In this document: positions 7,236-8,356 of the stretch, in pieces
How positions within the stretch are numbered: the first letter of the stretch is position 1
Layout of the letters: the number at the start of each line of letters is the position of its first letter
Assembly: GCA_003671065.1 (NCBI GenBank)
Contig: QWPU01000128.1
Span: 1-8,356 of the forward strand
DNA length: 8,356 nucleotides
Reading direction: 5' to 3'
Source: Planctomycetota bacterium
GTDB taxonomy: Bacteria; Planctomycetota; Phycisphaerae; Phycisphaerales; SM1A02
Made by a program: the position numbers and the translations under genes
Notes under the pieces: model-generated
What the model saw: only the letters and a program-made list of their open reading frames with translations
Told to the model about the DNA's origin: nothing
The model's database searches: none

Positions 7236-8353
7236 GACGAATCGCAGTAGTGACAGGCACGCGCGCTGAGTGGGGATTGCTGCGAAGCGTCTGCAGCGCT
7301 ATCGACGCGCACGCCGAACTTGAACTCGTCATCGTCGCGGGCGGCGCACACTTTCTTCCGCCAGTACCCACGATTCATGAAGTTCGCAGTTTCGGCGCGC
7401 CCATGCAAGAATTCTCGATGCAGCGCGAAGGTGAGACGGGGCGTCTTGCGGATGCTGCGGCGTTTGGTCGCGGCGTGACAAACCTCGCATCCATCGTTGC
7501 ACTGTTGACGCCCGATGTTGTTGTGGTGTTGGGCGATCGCATTGAAGCGCTTGCTGCGGCGAGCGCGGCGAGCATTGGTGGCATTTGTGTTGCGCACATT
7601 CACGGTGGTGATCGTGCGGAAGGTGTTGCTGATGAAGCGATGCGCCACGCCATCACCAAACTTGCCCATATTCATTTTCCTGCATCGCCCAAGAGCGCTG
7701 AGCGCATCGAGCGCATGGGTGAAGATCCATCGCGAATTCACTGCACAGGATCGCCCGCAGTGGATGGACTTGCAGCAATTCCTGCGATGAGTGACGCGCG
7801 CTACGCAGCGCTTGCTTCACCGCAGTATGTCGTGTTGTTTCATCCATGCGGACGCAGTGATAGAGATGAACATGCGGATGCGACGACTCTGCTTGCGGCT
7901 ACATCGTCGCGAGGCCGCGTGCTTGCATTGCGTCCGAATGCAGATGCGGGCAACGGGGGCATCGTGCAAGCGATTGCGGAAGCGATTGAACGCACGAAGG
8001 ACATCACGACGATTGATCATCTTGCGCGCGATGAATTCATTGGACTCCTCAAACGACCCGAAGTGCGCGCGCTCGTAGGCAATTCAAGCGCTGGGCTGCT
8101 TGAAGCGGCAGCGCTTGGAACGCGCACGCTCAATCTCGGCAATCGACAACGCGGCCGCGAACGAGCGGAGAATGTTGTTGACTGCGTTGAGTGTTCAGCG
8201 AGCGCGTTGCATATAGCGCTCACACAAGTCGAAGCGCTTGCGCCCGTTCCAAGCGCGCAGTTTGGCGACGGTCAGACGGGTGTTCGCATCGCCGAGCTCT
8301 TAGCCAGTGCCGATCCCAATCGCTACTCGCTTGCGAAGCACAACACATTTTAA
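7232..8353 (+). CDS. neuC: Hydrolysing UDP-sugar 2-epimerase (NeuC/LegG type)
   Basis: The product has 373 residues with a GTG start that forms a GTGA overlap with the synthase stop. It belongs to the WecB/NeuC-like 2-epimerase family (GT-B fold). Hydrolysing members convert UDP-GlcNAc, or a UDP-di-N-acetylbacillosamine-type sugar, into free mannosamine-type sugar plus UDP, the first committed step towards Neu5Ac or legionaminic acid. Seen motifs: VTGTRAEW at 7-14 (nucleotide-binding loop), a GDRIEA stretch in the N-terminal domain, HIHGGDRAEG at 122-131 followed by DEAMRH, GNSSAG at 283-288 with the following LLEA, and GNRQRGRERAENV from 303. NeuC relatives usually have GDRQ where this has GNRQ. 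It is not a PseG-type enzyme, which argues against pseudaminic acid. No dehydratase or aminotransferase is seen here, so UDP-GlcNAc to ManNAc is the simplest reading, but missing legionaminate genes could lie beyond the window. Confidence 0.92.
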   Translation: MRRIAVVTGTRAEWGLLRSVCSAIDAHAELELVIVAGGAHFLPPVPTIHEVRSFGAPMQEFSMQREGETGRLADAAAFGRGVTNLASIVALLTPDVVVVLGDRIEALAAASAASIGGICVAHIHGGDRAEGVADEAMRHAITKLAHIHFPASPKSAERIERMGEDPSRIHCTGSPAVDGLAAIPAMSDARYAALASPQYVVLFHPCGRSDRDEHADATTLLAATSSRGRVLALRPNADAGNGGIVQAIAEAIERTKDITTIDHLARDEFIGLLKRPEVRALVGNSSAGLLEAAALGTRTLNLGNRQRGRERAENVVDCVECSASALHIALTQVEALAPVPSAQFGDGQTGVRIAELLASADPNRYSLAKHNTF

Positions 8354-8356
8354 ATC

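Noticed and set aside
7232..8353. PseG-type hydrolase, giving a pseudaminic acid pathway
   Set aside because: The motifs (GTRAEW, HGGDRAEG, GNSSAG, NRQRGR) are those of the NeuC/WecB epimerase family, not of PseG.

Overview
The window reads as a stretch of a Planctomycetota-like chromosome, possibly Phycisphaerales. This is inferred from recalled protein similarity, moderately high G+C and very frequent CGCG and GATCG words; no rRNA or other taxonomic marker is present. All supported genes are on the plus strand, and no RNA gene, CRISPR array, insertion sequence or transposase was seen.

Layout. (1) Positions 3-1481 hold the 3' part of a large gene whose start lies outside the window. Its product looks like the tail of a glycosidase-type protein with beta-sandwich domains. 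(2) Positions 1482-1717 are a 236-base gap with only weak hairpins and no convincing promoter or terminator. (3) Positions 1718-8353 hold four genes joined end to start by 4-base overlaps (ATGA, ATGA, GTGA), almost certainly one translationally coupled operon. The window ends three bases after the last stop, so the operon may continue.

The operon makes and probably uses a nonulosonic acid (a sialic or legionaminic-type sugar). In pathway order, the last gene (7232-8353) is a NeuC/LegG-type hydrolysing UDP-sugar 2-epimerase that yields a mannosamine-type sugar. The third gene (6180-7235) is a NeuB/LegI-type synthase that condenses this with phosphoenolpyruvate. The second gene (5449-6183) is a CMP-nonulosonate cytidylyltransferase. 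The first and largest gene (1718-5452, 1244 residues) begins with a Maf/DUF115 (MptE-like) domain, the type that attaches CMP-activated nonulosonic acids to flagellin in other bacteria.

The most unusual object is that 1244-residue protein. The Maf domain is followed by a helical linker, then a SpsF/NeuA-like nucleotidyltransferase fold lacking the usual nucleotide-binding signature, then a radical-SAM/SPASM-like region with only one cysteine in its last 283 residues. The two C-terminal domains look like pseudoenzymes fused to a protein glycosyltransferase, which is the best candidate here for something undescribed.
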